Below the pieces are notes generated by a model. The model did no database searches. It was not told the origin of the DNA and worked only from the letters and a program-made list of their open reading frames with translations. A stretch of 64,000 nucleotides of DNA from Argonema galeatum A003/A1. Its GTDB lineage: Bacteria > Cyanobacteriota > Cyanobacteriia > Cyanobacteriales > Aerosakkonemataceae. Shown in pieces: positions 26,034 through 36,856 of the stretch. The stretch's first letter is position 1. Every line of letters begins with the position of its first letter. The stretch lies in NCBI RefSeq assembly GCF_023333595.1, contig NZ_JAIQZM010000005.1:179136-243135 (forward strand). The letters run 5' to 3'. Both the position numbers and the translations under genes were made by a program.

Positions 26034-26208
26034 GATTTTTCTGTGGCTCTGGAAATAAAATACATCGGTTGTCTTAAAAACCAGATGGCAATCCTGCATT
26101 CTACCCGATCGCAACCTAGATCCGCTAAATCACGCGGCCCATTCTTTCTGCGATCGGCTTGGCAAACTTACACTTAAACGAGACAATAAAGTTAAATCAT
26201 CCTTAAAA

Positions 26209-26955
26209 ATGCTTTCCGTGAATAACGTCCGCACTGTTTCAGATACTAAGCGAACTTTCTACAACCTTCACACTCGTCCCATCAACACTATTTACCGGCG
26301 AGTGGTCGAAGAATTGATGGTAGAAATGCACTTGCTGTCGGTCAATATCGATTTTCGCTACGACCCTATCTACGCTTTAGGAGTTGTGGCTTCCTTTGAC
26401 CGCTTTATGCAAGGCTATCGACCAGAAGCGGATAAAGACCCTATTTTTGACACCCTCTGCAAAGCGGTAGAAAATGACCCGCAAAGGTACAAGCAGGATG
26501 CACAATGGTTGGAGGAATGGGCAAAAAGTCGAAATTCTCAGGAAATTGTCGAAATTCTCAGTCAAGGGTCTGAGTTTAGCAATTCCGGGGATTTGCGACC
26601 AACGCTACAAGCTATAGCCAACAACCCGAACTTTAAGTACAGCCGCTTGTTTGCGATCGGTTTGTTCACCCTCCTAGAAGTGGCAGACTCTACCATAGTT
26701 AAAGACACCAAACAGTTGGCTGAGGCGCTCAAAAAGATCGGTGCGGCTTTGCACTTACCAGAGGACAAACTGCAAAAAGATTTAGAACTCTACCGCAGCA
26801 ATCTAGATAAAATGGCCCAAGCGCGGTTAATGATGGAAGATACCGTCAAAGCCGAGCGCAAAAAACGAGAGCAACGCGCCGCAGATAGAGGTGTAGTCGT
26901 TGCGCCCCCAAACGGTCAAAAAGACTCGATCGATACGTCTAGTAGCCCTAATTAA
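26209..26955 (+). CDS. thf1: Thylakoid formation protein Thf1/Psb29
   Basis: A 248-residue protein beginning NNVRTVSDTKRTFYNLHTRP and INTIYRRVVEELMVEMHLLS. The family core is complete (FRYDPIYALGVVASFDRFMQ, SRLFAIGLFTLLEVADSTIV, LHLPEDKLQKDLELYRSNLD). A coiled coil follows (MAQARLMMEDTVKAERKKRE) with a variable tail (APPNGQKDSIDTSSSPN). Psb29 supports photosystem II biogenesis and binds FtsH protease. A GTG at 26218 would give the more usual N-terminus; no strong ribosome site distinguishes the two. A decayed copy of the 3' end lies at 27020-27072. Confidence 0.93.
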   Translation: MLSVNNVRTVSDTKRTFYNLHTRPINTIYRRVVEELMVEMHLLSVNIDFRYDPIYALGVVASFDRFMQGYRPEADKDPIFDTLCKAVENDPQRYKQDAQWLEEWAKSRNSQEIVEILSQGSEFSNSGDLRPTLQAIANNPNFKYSRLFAIGLFTLLEVADSTIVKDTKQLAEALKKIGAALHLPEDKLQKDLELYRSNLDKMAQARLMMEDTVKAERKKREQRAADRGVVVAPPNGQKDSIDTSSSPN

Positions 26956-26962
26956 TTCTGAG

Positions 26963-26991
26963 AGATAGCAATAATCATTTTTTTGCTATCT
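26963..26991 (+). terminator. Hairpin terminator after thf1
   Basis: The arms AGATAGCAA (26963-26971) and TTGCTATCT (26983-26991) form a perfect 9-bp stem with a T-rich loop, starting eight bases after the thf1 stop and followed by a short T-run. Confidence 0.65.
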
Positions 26992-27019
26992 TTCATAAAC
27001 AGAAAACAAACCAAATATG

Positions 27020-27072
27020 GTGGCGGTTGCTCCCCCAAACAGTCAAAAATGCTTGACGGCTAGGTCTAGTAT
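27020..27072 (+). pseudogene. Degenerate copy of the thf1 3' tail
   Basis: The segment reads VAVAPPNSQK in the frame matching VVVAPPNGQK of Thf1 (26891-26945), then GTCTAGTA as at the end of thf1. Similarity is partial but collinear over about 50 bases. It abuts the right copy of the dispersed inverted repeat. Confidence 0.5.
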
Positions 27073-27151
27073 AGCGACCGATGAAAGTCAGTTAGGACGT
27101 TCTTAATTCCACCAAACCCTTGAAACACGCCACTTCTTCCTCTAGCCCCTA
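27070..27151. repeat. Right copy of an 80-bp dispersed inverted repeat
   Basis: Reverse complement of the element at 23235-23318. The two copies bracket hemF, the STAS gene, cpcT and thf1. No reading frame or terminal structure marks it as an insertion sequence. The remaining bases to 27321 hold no gene. Confidence 0.85.
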
Positions 27152-27321
27152 CCTATAGTTTTAAAGAAATTTAGAAAACACACTATAACTACAATGACTG
27201 GGCCTAATTTCCGCCTAGCTCAAGAACCAACAAACGCGATCGCGCGAGCCAGTCATTAGTAAGCGGAAACTAAACCCAGTCTTTAAAGCAAAAAGTGATT
27301 TAGATAAACCAAGCCAGAACC

Positions 27322-28077
27322 TTAGCGGCGCTTGGGCACCTTATTCAGGTAATCGATGTCAAACGCAGACAGGCGTTGCGCGTAATTGCGCTTGGTATTG
27401 GCCGTAGCCGCCATACCGCTGAACTTGCGGGGGTCGCCTTCGGGCAATTTCCGTTCCTGTTCTTTGCGGCTGTAGAACTTCTCCAACGCAAAGCGCCAAT
27501 CAGTTTTGACAGTACCAGCTGATTCTTGGAAGTCCTCCCCGTAGCGGGGGGTGACCAAATTGAACGGACGCGCCTCCATCCGCTTGCGTTGGTAGGGTAC
27601 AGTGAAATCGCCAAACGCTGCGGTATACTCATCGCTATCAACCAGTGCATCCACAAAGCCGCTAAAGCCCTTGGTCGCAATCACAATTGACCAAGCGATT
27701 TCTTCGTCTTTGTTGTAAGAAGTACGACCCAAAAAACGCTTGAGGCAGATTTGTACCAGTCGATAATTATTATTGACCGAGACAACTAAACGATAAAATG
27801 CCTCTGACTTCGCCAGTTCCCGAATGAAGTCGCGCACTGTGATAGACCGATTGGCGAGACGAGTTTCCACCGCAATTTGACGGTTGAACTTGAGGATTTC
27901 ATGTTCGCTGAATACTTGGCGATAACCTGCCCAAATCAGTTCCCTAATCTCGTAGGGAGAAGAAGCATCTTCTACGCGATAGATATAAGGCGTATCTTCA
28001 TTTAGATCCGCTACGCCAAAGCTTTTAACGCGCTGGTTTTGGGATGAAGGTTTATATGTAAGCAACGATAGTGCCAT
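27322..28077 (-). CDS. cpcG: Phycobilisome rod-core linker CpcG, third copy
   Basis: A 251-residue linker with a single Pfam00427-type domain at about residues 15-180 ([75 protein letters not shown]). The N-terminal [13 protein letters not shown] is the CpcG hallmark. The C-terminal 70 residues are basic and differ from the other two copies. CpcG proteins join phycocyanin rods to the allophycocyanin core, and different copies build different rods. The gene is last in the cpc operon, 126 bases after the second copy. Confidence 0.9.
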   Translation of the reverse strand: MALSLLTYKPSSQNQRVKSFGVADLNEDTPYIYRVEDASSPYEIRELIWAGYRQVFSEHEILKFNRQIAVETRLANRSITVRDFIRELAKSEAFYRLVVSVNNNYRLVQICLKRFLGRTSYNKDEEIAWSIVIATKGFSGFVDALVDSDEYTAAFGDFTVPYQRKRMEARPFNLVTPRYGEDFQESAGTVKTDWRFALEKFYSRKEQERKLPEGDPRKFSGMAATANTKRNYAQRLSAFDIDYLNKVPKRR

Positions 28078-28203
28078 GCAAAAGCCTCCTAATGTGGTTG
28101 AAAACTAAATACGTTGGTCAAAAAGGCAACTTCAGATCGTAAACTTCAGATTGCAGATTGAAAAATTCAACTTTAAATCTGAGATCTTGAATTTGAAATT
28201 CCC

Positions 28204-28953
28204 TTACCGGCGTTGCGGAAAACTCGTGCTTGAGTTAATCGACACCGGAATCCCTTCAGGCTTATTATCCCTTGTCGTGTCGGGAATTTTGATATTAGCC
28301 GTTGAAACGTTCAGATTTTGGGTAACGGTTTTGATTTGAAGAGAGCGTGCCAAATCAAGGAAGTTACGCACATCGCCCCACTTGTAGCGTTCGTCTTCCT
28401 GTTTGTCGCGCCAGTAGTTGCCGTAACGAGGCGTCACCAAGTTAAAGGGGCGGTCTTTGTAGCGACGGCGCTGATAAGGCACCGTGTTGTCGCCAAAATT
28501 GCTCTGATACTCTTCGCTATCGATCAAGGCGTCAACGAAGCCGCATAAACCACTGGTAGCGATTTTAATTGACCAGGCAATCTCTTCATCCTTGTTATAT
28601 GGGGCACGACCCAGGATGCGTTTGAGGCAAAGTTCGACGACACGATAGTTGGAGTTTGTTTCCACAACTAAACGGTAAAATGCCTCAGTCTTCGCCAAAC
28701 CACGGATGAAGTCCCGCACGGTAATAGCCCGATTTTTTACCTGAGATTCCAAAGCAATTTGACGAAAAGATTTGAGGATTTCGTGTTCGCTGAGAATTTG
28801 ACGGTAGCCCGCCCAGATTAATTCTTGGATATCGCTATCGTCTAGGCAGTCTTCTATGCGATAGATTCTGGGTGTTTCTTCGTTGGGCACTTCGTAACCC
28901 GCTACTCGCTGGTTCTGCGAGGAGGGTTTGTATGTAAGCAAAGGTATGGACAT
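28204..28953 (-). CDS. cpcG: Phycobilisome rod-core linker CpcG, second copy
   Basis: A 249-residue rod-core linker beginning [20 protein letters not shown]. The linker domain ([60 protein letters not shown]) is intact. The C-terminal region is short and polar, with no hydrophobic segment of the kind that anchors CpcL-type linkers in the thylakoid membrane. It is closest to the third copy in the N-terminal wording and lies 53 bases after the first copy, consistent with serial duplication in the operon. Confidence 0.9.
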   Translation of the reverse strand: MSIPLLTYKPSSQNQRVAGYEVPNEETPRIYRIEDCLDDSDIQELIWAGYRQILSEHEILKSFRQIALESQVKNRAITVRDFIRGLAKTEAFYRLVVETNSNYRVVELCLKRILGRAPYNKDEEIAWSIKIATSGLCGFVDALIDSEEYQSNFGDNTVPYQRRRYKDRPFNLVTPRYGNYWRDKQEDERYKWGDVRNFLDLARSLQIKTVTQNLNVSTANIKIPDTTRDNKPEGIPVSINSSTSFPQRR

Positions 28954-29006
28954 AAGCAGTTTTGAGGTTTGAGTTTTTAGTTTCGATCTGCTAATCGGTA
29001 TTAGCG

Positions 29007-29846
29007 CTATGCTTTGGGATCTGTGGAAACATAGCGATAAGGAAGGGCAACTTCCGTGCGACTCACACCTGGTTTAACAGTGCTTCCCTGACGAGTCATA
29101 TCTGGAATATCGGCGCGACTGGTTTGATTGATTGCCCGGTCTTTGTACCGCTGATAATTAACTTGAGGGGTAACGATGCTCCGGGCCATTGCCAGGAAGT
29201 TCTCGGGAATGCCTTTACGAGCAACTTGTTTTTCTGGTGACCCTGTACCGTAGATCTTTACTTGATAATAGCTGCGGCCTTCAATTTCAAGTAAGCGACT
29301 GCGCCAATACTCGGTGTAACGGGGATTTACTAAATTGAAGGGTCTTTCGTTGAATCGACGGCGTTGATAGGGTATGAGGTCATCTCCAAAGTTTTGGACA
29401 TATTCCTCGCTATCAACAATGGTGTCGATAAAACCATGCAATCCCTTGGTTGCTATCACAATTGACCAGGAAATTTCCTCATCTTTATTGTAAGTTGCGC
29501 GTCCGAGAAAGCGTTTGAAAGTGATGTCAACTAAGCGGTAGTTGGAGTTGGTTTCAGCTACAAGTTGCCGATATACTTCAGATTTGCCGAGGCCCCGCAC
29601 AAACTCTCGCACTGAAATAGAGCGATTCCTCAATAAGGATTCTAAGGAGAGTTGGCGGTTGCTTTTGAGAATCAATTGTTCGCTGAAGATTTGGCGATAG
29701 GCAGCCCAGATTATTTCGTTAACTTCATACTCTGATGAAGTATTGGTTAACCGATAATTAATGGCGTCGTCTTCATCAGGAACTTCGTAGCCTTCTACGC
29801 GCTGATTTTGTGTGCTTGGTGTAATTTCCAAGAGTGGAATTGGCAT
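29007..29846 (-). CDS. cpcG: Phycobilisome rod-core linker CpcG, first copy
   Basis: A 279-residue protein beginning [20 protein letters not shown], the N-terminus of the canonical CpcG1. The linker domain contains [40 protein letters not shown] and [20 protein letters not shown]. The C-terminal tail ([20 protein letters not shown], then [10 protein letters not shown]) is the part expected to bind the core. It follows cpcF by 83 bases and is probably the main rod-core linker of the hemidiscoidal phycobilisome. Confidence 0.92.
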   Translation of the reverse strand: MPIPLLEITPSTQNQRVEGYEVPDEDDAINYRLTNTSSEYEVNEIIWAAYRQIFSEQLILKSNRQLSLESLLRNRSISVREFVRGLGKSEVYRQLVAETNSNYRLVDITFKRFLGRATYNKDEEISWSIVIATKGLHGFIDTIVDSEEYVQNFGDDLIPYQRRRFNERPFNLVNPRYTEYWRSRLLEIEGRSYYQVKIYGTGSPEKQVARKGIPENFLAMARSIVTPQVNYQRYKDRAINQTSRADIPDMTRQGSTVKPGVSRTEVALPYRYVSTDPKA

Positions 29847-29929
29847 TTTTTAAGTAGATGTAAGTTGGCTGTCGTAAGTTGATGGTTGTTAGTTATTAGT
29901 TGTTAATTGCCTTTAATCGCTACTAACGA

Positions 29930-30535
29930 CTAAGTACTGACAGTTGCTAATTGAACTCTCGCGCGAACTGCTCGATCGCTTTCCGCTGCTAACATTTGCT
30001 GTAAGTGGGTTTGGATGTGCGGTTTGACTGAGGGCTCTTTAGCCAGTAATTGCAAGCCTACAATGGCTGCATAGCGAATCGACCAGTCTGAGTCCTGGGA
30101 GACTTGTCGAAGCGTGTCAAAAGCTTTTTCTTGGGCGGATTGAATCTGTTCTGGGGAAAGTTTGTGCCAGTGGAGGTTTCCCAGTCCTTTGGCGGCAGCA
30201 CGGCGGACGCTGGGGGCAAAGTCGTTTAGAGCTGCTGTGTTCAAGACTTCTAGTGCAAGCGGATCTGCGATCGCGGCTAAGGCGCGTATGGCATAAGCCC
30301 TCGCGCCGTAGTTGTACCCATCCAGTTTTTCTAGTAAGGGCTCGACTGCCGATACTCCGATTTGAACTAGCCCTTCAACGGCTAGTAATGCTGCGCCTGG
30401 GTTGTTGTAGCCCAAAGCGGCGATTAGGGTAGGAATTCCAGCTTCTAAACGGGCATCTGCTAAAGCGCGTACTGCTGCGATCAGAGTTCCGGGGGTATCC
30501 GCTTGTTCTACTGCCTGAATAAGGTTATTAGTCAT
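29930..30535 (-). CDS. cpcF: Phycocyanin alpha-subunit phycocyanobilin lyase, subunit CpcF
   Basis: A 201-residue HEAT-repeat protein (TLIAAVRALADARLEAGIPT, AALLAVEGLVQIGVSAVEPL, YGARAYAIRALAAIADPLAL, SVRRAAAKGLGNLHWHKLSP). It is the smaller half of the CpcE/CpcF heterodimer that attaches phycocyanobilin to Cys84 of CpcA. It follows cpcE by 45 bases in the cpc operon. Length and repeat layout are normal. Confidence 0.94.
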   Translation of the reverse strand: MTNNLIQAVEQADTPGTLIAAVRALADARLEAGIPTLIAALGYNNPGAALLAVEGLVQIGVSAVEPLLEKLDGYNYGARAYAIRALAAIADPLALEVLNTAALNDFAPSVRRAAAKGLGNLHWHKLSPEQIQSAQEKAFDTLRQVSQDSDWSIRYAAIVGLQLLAKEPSVKPHIQTHLQQMLAAESDRAVRARVQLATVST

Positions 30536-30580
30536 TGCTTCACCTGCTCTTTCCCCAAGCCCCGACGCACTAGCCCCTTT

Positions 30581-31411
30581 CTACAAGAGGGTATCCATCA
30601 GGTTCATGACTTTGATGGCCTCGTCGTTGAGCGATTCAGGTTTGAAAGGCTCAAGTTGATGTTCGAGTAAGCCTTTGAGAGCTATGAGCTTAAAGCTATT
30701 TTCTACTGCCGATTGGGCGATCGCATTAGCAGCCGGTAAATAGCCTATAGCACCAAGGTCAGACAAAGCCACCCGGCGCAATTGAATATCTTTTCCGGCC
30801 AAAGCTTTAACTAGGCTTTCTGCATATACTGAGTCTTTGGTCAGCTGGTACATAGCCCTGGTGGCGGAGTACTGCACTCGCTCTACTGGGTGTTCCAGGA
30901 AGGGTTTAATCAGGGGAATGGCTTCAGTTGCCTGGAGCGTTCCCAAGGCTTCCATTACAGCTTCGTAGGGTTGTGCTAAATGGGGCATCCCCGGTACTTC
31001 TACAGCAGCTGCTATTCCACCAAATAGCAGCTGCTTCAGCACTGGAATACAAGCTGGATCGCCCAGCATACCCAGCGACTGAGCAGCTGCTTCTCGTACA
31101 TAGAAGTCGGAGCCATCCAAACACTCAATTAGGGCAGGTACAGCCTTAATATCTCCAATTTTTCCCAGCGCCCGTGCGGCATTGCGCCGTAGCGGGTAGC
31201 CTCCTAACTCTGTTCGATCAGCCTCATCGTCTAAAGCTGCGATCAGGGCGTTCACTGCTGCTGGTGTATCGATCTGGAATTTTCCCAGCCACCAAGCGGC
31301 ATAGTAGCGGAGACTCACATCTTCGTGGGTGAGATTGGCGATCGCCTGTTCTACCGTTAGCGACGGAGAAACTTCTGTTTCGCCATCTGCCTCTGGATTG
31401 GACTCCTGCAT
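30581..31411 (-). CDS. cpcE: Phycocyanin alpha-subunit phycocyanobilin lyase, subunit CpcE
   Basis: A 276-residue HEAT-repeat protein with about six repeats: SLRYYAAWWLGKFQIDTPAA, PLRRNAARALGKIGDIKAVP, FYVREAAAQSLGMLGDPACI, YEAVMEALGTLQATEAIPLI and ATRAMYQLTKDSVYAESLVK. It pairs with CpcF. The ATG at 31411 is 25 bases after cpcD, so translation is probably coupled to the rod-linker genes. Confidence 0.94.
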   Translation of the reverse strand: MQESNPEADGETEVSPSLTVEQAIANLTHEDVSLRYYAAWWLGKFQIDTPAAVNALIAALDDEADRTELGGYPLRRNAARALGKIGDIKAVPALIECLDGSDFYVREAAAQSLGMLGDPACIPVLKQLLFGGIAAAVEVPGMPHLAQPYEAVMEALGTLQATEAIPLIKPFLEHPVERVQYSATRAMYQLTKDSVYAESLVKALAGKDIQLRRVALSDLGAIGYLPAANAIAQSAVENSFKLIALKGLLEHQLEPFKPESLNDEAIKVMNLMDTLL

Positions 31412-31436
31412 GATAAGAGTGCAAAAAGTTGCTCAG

Positions 31437-31703
31437 TTATTCTGATTCGCCGGATGCTGCACTTGCTTCTTCAGCGCCCCAGGGCTGAATGCTGACGATT
31501 TGGCCGCCAAGACGAGTAATGCGCCGCATTTCTTCATTCATGCGGCTGTATGGAACGGTGACAAATACGCTGCCGCTGCGGCGAATAGCGTAGTTATTTT
31601 TGTCGTTTTCTTCGTTTTGGCGTAAGCCAACAACTTCGTAACGAAAAACACGGCTACCAGAAGGCGTGTTTGCAGCGCTACCAATGGCGGTTTGACCAAG
31701 CAT
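31437..31703 (-). CDS. cpcD: Phycobilisome rod-capping linker CpcD
   Basis: An 88-residue CpcD-like domain: GSRVFRYEVVGLRQNEENDK, NYAIRRSGSVFVTVPYSRMN and EEMRRITRLGGQIVSIQPWG. It caps the distal end of phycocyanin rods and limits their length. AGGAGG lies before the start. The spacer upstream (31704-31797) is filled with ATTTTAG/AATCTAA heptamer repeats. Confidence 0.95.
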   Translation of the reverse strand: MLGQTAIGSAANTPSGSRVFRYEVVGLRQNEENDKNNYAIRRSGSVFVTVPYSRMNEEMRRITRLGGQIVSIQPWGAEEASAASGESE

Positions 31704-31797
31704 TATTTAAACCTCCTGTGATTTTAATTTCAGATTTCCAATCTGAGATTTTAGATTTAATTTCAATCCAAAATCCAAAATCTAAAATCTAAAATTC

Positions 31798-32661
31798 TTA
31801 GGCTGGGTTGACGCTTACGATTTTGCCGCCTGTACGCAGAATCTGTTGCATTTTGTTAGACAGATTTTCGTAAGGCACCAAGAAAGCGGTGCTGCTGCGG
31901 CGGACGCCGGGATATCCCGGCTGACGAATACCGGCTACTTCTATTCTGTAAACGCGGCCACTTTCGCCGTAAGAACCGCCTAAGCAGTTACGGGGAGCAA
32001 CATCACTGGATGCGCGGTAGTAAGACCAGGTGTCATCGCTACCAGAAGGCTTGATAATCGAGGAAGCGAGATTCTGCGCCAAGTCGGTGGCGAGGCGAGA
32101 GTTACTGCCTTCTACTTGAGCGCGATCGCTGTTAGCATAACCCCGGTACAAGCGGAACATCCGCGTGAAACCTACGCTTCTTTGCCCAGCTTGATACTCA
32201 AAGCTGCGATAGTAGGGAACAATGTTGTCGCCGAAGTTGGCTTGATACTCCTGAGAGTCGATGTAGGAGTCAATTTCAGCGTTGTAACCCTTGTTCTCGT
32301 ACAAATCGAGGTGATAAACTACCTCTGATTCGTCATAAGGGGCACGTCCCAGTAGATGTTTGTAGTTCAGTTCTATCAACCGGGTTTGAAAACTGTTGTA
32401 GAAAAACTTGGTTTTGTATAGCTCCGATTTAGCTACTGCGCGTACAAACTCTTTGACTGTCAGATTTCCATCTCGCAGAAGCGATTCGGCACTAACCAGA
32501 CGTTCGGAAGCCATCAAATAATCATTGCCCAGAACCTGACGGTACGTGGCGCGGATTACATTCTCGATATCTTCCTTGGTTGCGTATGGTCTTAGTTCTA
32601 CCCTTGCTGCTTCACCATAAGCTGCGGTTCCCAAGCGGGATGCTGCTGCTGTTATCGCCAC
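31798..32661 (-). CDS. cpcC: Phycocyanin-associated rod linker CpcC
   Basis: The start is a GTG at 32661 following GGGAG, giving V(M)[19 protein letters not shown] and 287 residues, the usual CpcC size; the longer frame to 32724 lacks a ribosome site and conserved sequence. Residues 15-170 are the rod-linker domain ([60 protein letters not shown]). Residues 235-287 are a CpcD-like domain ([38 protein letters not shown]). It joins phycocyanin hexamers within rods. Only one cpcC is present. Confidence 0.94.
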   Translation of the reverse strand: MAITAAASRLGTAAYGEAARVELRPYATKEDIENVIRATYRQVLGNDYLMASERLVSAESLLRDGNLTVKEFVRAVAKSELYKTKFFYNSFQTRLIELNYKHLLGRAPYDESEVVYHLDLYENKGYNAEIDSYIDSQEYQANFGDNIVPYYRSFEYQAGQRSVGFTRMFRLYRGYANSDRAQVEGSNSRLATDLAQNLASSIIKPSGSDDTWSYYRASSDVAPRNCLGGSYGESGRVYRIEVAGIRQPGYPGVRRSSTAFLVPYENLSNKMQQILRTGGKIVSVNPA

Positions 32662-32706
32662 TTTAAATTTCTCCCAACAAACACAGCTTCTCTTAAATAC
32701 AACAAT

Positions 32707-32764
32707 GCCCGGAGAAATAAGCAACTGCGAGTTCTATAACCTGCACCTGCATACCCCTCCGGGC
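32707..32764 (-). promoter_or_regulatory. Possible attenuating stem between cpcA and cpcC
   Basis: The segments GCCCGGAG (32707-32714) and CTCCGGGC (32757-32764) are exactly complementary and 42 bases apart, beginning 12 bases after the cpcA stop on the minus strand. In other cyanobacteria, structure at this place limits readthrough so that cpcBA mRNA exceeds linker mRNA. The role here is inferred from position. Confidence 0.4.
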
Positions 32765-32776
32765 CATAGCGATCGA

Positions 32777-33265
32777 TTAGCTCAGAGCATTGATCGCGTA
32801 GTCGATGTAGGTGTTAGCTTCGTTAGCAGCTTGGCCGCTCAGACCGTGATTGCCTTTGATGTACTTGAGGGCTTCAACGTACCAGCTGGGAGATAGATCG
32901 AAAGCTGCGTTGATTTCGCTCAAGCCAGCAACCAAGAACTCGTCCATTGGGCCTGTGCCACCGGCAACCAGACAGTAGGTCACCATACGCACGTAGTAGC
33001 CGATGTCGCGAGAACACTTGGATTTGCCTTCGGGGGTGGAGGCAAAGTTGGCACCCTGCATTTGGGTGGTGTAGGGGAATTTTTGGTACACAGCGTTAGC
33101 TGCACCATCGATCAGCTTTTGAGCGTTGTTGGTCAGGGCGCGAGCTGCTTCCATGCTGGCACCGGCGCGTTCAAAGCGACCGCGAGCGGATTGCAGTTCG
33201 GTGTTGCTCAGAAAACGGCCTTGAGTATCGGCTGCGGCGATCGCTTCAGTGATGGGGGTCTTCAT
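32777..33265 (-). CDS. cpcA: C-phycocyanin alpha subunit
   Basis: A 162-residue globin-fold phycobiliprotein, [20 protein letters not shown]. Cys84, in [20 protein letters not shown], carries the phycocyanobilin attached by CpcE/CpcF. The C-terminal [20 protein letters not shown] is typical. The protein pairs with CpcB into trimers and hexamers that form the rods. It lies 111 bases downstream of cpcB, with AGATAACC before the start. The codon choice is clean, as expected for a very highly expressed gene. Confidence 0.98.
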   Translation of the reverse strand: MKTPITEAIAAADTQGRFLSNTELQSARGRFERAGASMEAARALTNNAQKLIDGAANAVYQKFPYTTQMQGANFASTPEGKSKCSRDIGYYVRMVTYCLVAGGTGPMDEFLVAGLSEINAAFDLSPSWYVEALKYIKGNHGLSGQAANEANTYIDYAINALS

Positions 33266-33376
33266 GTTTTGGTTATCTCCAGAATGCTTTGCAAAGTTTC
33301 CTGACTAGCGTGCGAAAAATCGCGGTTTGAGTAGTTTGAGTGCGGGATAAAATCCCTACTCAGGACTCAACAGTTA

Positions 33377-34474
<1,098 letters not shown>

Positions 34475-35476
34475 TTAAATGCTGGAACCGGGGAGGGCCA
34501 CTCGCCGCCGCAAGATTTCTAGGAGGGTAACGAAGTGAGGTGGAAGAGGTGCTGTCACCTGAATCATCTGTCGGGAGATAGGATGTTCTAAAGAAAGTCG
34601 CCAAGCGTGGAGGGCTTGACCGGGTAGGTTGACGCCTATGTTGCGTCCCGAACTGTAAACTGGGTCAGCGACGATGGGATGGCCCATATAGGCACTGTGG
34701 ACGCGAATTTGGTGAGTGCGGCCTGTTTCTAGCTGGAAGTGGATCAGGGTGTAGTTTCCTAGGCGTTCCTGTACCCGCCAATGGGTGACGGCTAAGCGAC
34801 CTTTTTTCTCTTCCAGCACGACAGCCATTTTTTTGCGATCGACAAGATGACGACCGATCGGTTGGTCAATGATGCCGCTTTCCGTTTTGGGAGAACCGTA
34901 GACCACACCCAGGTATTCCCGGCGGGCGGTTTTGGCTTTCAGTTGAGCTTGCAGATGCTGGTAAGCTTGGTCGGTTTTGGCGATCGCGATCGCACCCGTA
35001 GTATCTTTGTCCAGCCGATGGACAATGCCGGGACGCTGGACACCGCCAATTTCTGCGAGAGGACAATGCGCCAAAAGGGCATTGACAAGAGTACCTGCTG
35101 GGTGACCTGCTGCTGGATGGACGACTAATCCAGCGGGTTTGTTAAGAATTAACAGGTGGTCATCTTCGTAGAGAATATCCAGAGGGATATTTTCGGCTTG
35201 TAATTCCGAAATCTCCGCCTCTGGGATGATGACATAGATCCGATCCCCAGCTTTAAGAATTTTGTTTTTGGTAGAGCAAATTTGGTCATTAATTTTTACC
35301 GACCCTTGTTCGATCAGCTTTTGGATGCGGGAACGGGAGAAATCCGTTAGTTGACTAGCTAACCAGCGATCGAGGCGATCGATCTGGTTTTGGGCCAAAA
35401 AGTCGCTGGTTTCCTTGACTTGTAGGGAGATTTCGGGGTGAGGAATGGTGTTTTGGTTGAACTCGTCAATTTCCAT
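34475..35476 (-). CDS. RluD-like 23S rRNA/tRNA pseudouridine synthase
   Basis: A 333-residue RluA-family enzyme. An S4 RNA-binding domain covers residues 33-92 (IDRLDRWLASQLTDFSRSRI, QKLIEQGSVKINDQ). The catalytic aspartate is D156 in the motif HRLDKDTTG (153-161), preceded by the LNKPAGLVVHPAAG strand. The C-terminal GRTHQIRVHSAYMGHPIVAD completes the fold. The S4 domain and length favour RluD or RluC specificity over RluA. It lies upstream of cpcB with its own start and no operon partner. Confidence 0.9.
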   Translation of the reverse strand: MEIDEFNQNTIPHPEISLQVKETSDFLAQNQIDRLDRWLASQLTDFSRSRIQKLIEQGSVKINDQICSTKNKILKAGDRIYVIIPEAEISELQAENIPLDILYEDDHLLILNKPAGLVVHPAAGHPAGTLVNALLAHCPLAEIGGVQRPGIVHRLDKDTTGAIAIAKTDQAYQHLQAQLKAKTARREYLGVVYGSPKTESGIIDQPIGRHLVDRKKMAVVLEEKKGRLAVTHWRVQERLGNYTLIHFQLETGRTHQIRVHSAYMGHPIVADPVYSSGRNIGVNLPGQALHAWRLSLEHPISRQMIQVTAPLPPHFVTLLEILRRRVALPGSSI

Positions 35477-35559
35477 TTTAGAAACAAACCGGGACTGGTG
35501 CAGATGTCATAAAATTATAACAATAGGCTGATAAGCGATCGCAAAACACACACCCAATA

Positions 35560-36843
35560 ATGAGCTATTACATCTCTCCCCGTTTCCTTGACAAACTGGC
35601 CGTTCACATCACCAAAAACTTCCTCGATATTCCCGGAGTAAGAGTTCCCCTAATTCTGGGAGTTCACGGACGCAAAGGAGAAGGGAAATCCTTTCAATGT
35701 GAATTAGTTTTCGAGAAAATGGGCATCGAAGCAGTTCACATTTCTGGAGGAGAACTCGAAAGTCCAGATGCTGGAGATCCAGCGAGGTTGCTTCGTCTGC
35801 GATATCGAGAAGCAGCAGATTTGATTAAGGTTCGCGGCAAAATGATCGCGCTGATGATCAATGATTTAGATGCAGGTGCCGGACGCTTCGATCGAGGCAC
35901 TCAATACACTGTCAATACTCAGTTAGTGAATGCCACACTAATGAATATTGCCGATAACCCAACAAACGTACAACTCCCTGGCAGTTACGACTCAACACCC
36001 CTAAATCGCGTCCCAATGATTGTGACGGGAAATGACCTTTCCACCTTATATGCACCACTGATTCGCGATGGTCGGATGGAGAAGTTTTTCTGGGAACCAA
36101 ACCGAGAAGATAAAATTGGCATTGTTGCTGGGATATTTGACAAAGATGAACTTTCAGCTAGAGAAATTGAGCAGTTTGTCGATACCTTTATCGATCAAGC
36201 CATAGATTTCTTTGGCGCAGTAAGATCGAGAGTTTATGATGAGCAAATCCGGCAATTTATCCATGAAATTGGTTTTGATAAAATTTCTTCTCGTGTCGTC
36301 AATAGCGCCGAAGAAAAACCAACTTTTCTCAAGCCAGATTTCCGACTGCCTCGCTTAATTGAATTTGGCAACTTAATGGTGCAAGAACAGCAGCGAGTGC
36401 AGAATTCAAGGTTGGTAGAAGAGTACAATGCAGGACGCTTAAACAACTATCAACAAACGCCTAATCCTGCGCCTGCTAATCCTATCCAAAAGGAAGTGGC
36501 GAATAACTCAACTAAAGTAGAGACAATTTACAAAGTCAATTATGCTAGCAGCAGCAACGGTCAGCAAAATGGTTCTAAACTAAGCCCAGAAACTCAGGAA
36601 CAGGTACGTCAGTTGCTTGCCAAAGGATATAAGATTGGTATGGAACACGCTGATGAACGTCGTTTTCGGACTCAATCTTGGCAAAGTTGTTCTCCCATCC
36701 AGACAAGTGAGGTGTCGGATGCGATCGCAGCTCTTGAATCCTGCTTAAATGAGCATACTGGAGAATATGTCCGCTTGATCGGTATCGACCCCAAAGTCAA
36801 GCGACGCATTGTGGAGACAATTATCCAAAAACCAAAAATTTAG
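35560..36843 (+). CDS. rca: Rubisco activase with C-terminal small-subunit-like domain
   Basis: A 427-residue AAA+ protein. The N-terminal [20 protein letters not shown] leads to Walker A at 34-44 ([11 protein letters not shown]), Walker [16 protein letters not shown], and [16 protein letters not shown]. After a Pro/Asn/Gln-rich linker (about 300-340), residues 340-420 form a Rubisco small-subunit-like domain: [25 protein letters not shown], and [20 protein letters not shown]. Two cysteines in this domain (SWQSC and LESCLNE) are placed as in redox-regulated CcmM-type domains. Such proteins remodel inhibited Rubisco and are recruited to carboxysomes or Rubisco condensates. It stands away from rbc genes. 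Confidence 0.92.
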   Translation: MSYYISPRFLDKLAVHITKNFLDIPGVRVPLILGVHGRKGEGKSFQCELVFEKMGIEAVHISGGELESPDAGDPARLLRLRYREAADLIKVRGKMIALMINDLDAGAGRFDRGTQYTVNTQLVNATLMNIADNPTNVQLPGSYDSTPLNRVPMIVTGNDLSTLYAPLIRDGRMEKFFWEPNREDKIGIVAGIFDKDELSAREIEQFVDTFIDQAIDFFGAVRSRVYDEQIRQFIHEIGFDKISSRVVNSAEEKPTFLKPDFRLPRLIEFGNLMVQEQQRVQNSRLVEEYNAGRLNNYQQTPNPAPANPIQKEVANNSTKVETIYKVNYASSSNGQQNGSKLSPETQEQVRQLLAKGYKIGMEHADERRFRTQSWQSCSPIQTSEVSDAIAALESCLNEHTGEYVRLIGIDPKVKRRIVETIIQKPKI

Positions 36844-36856
36844 TTAGTCGGGCAGA

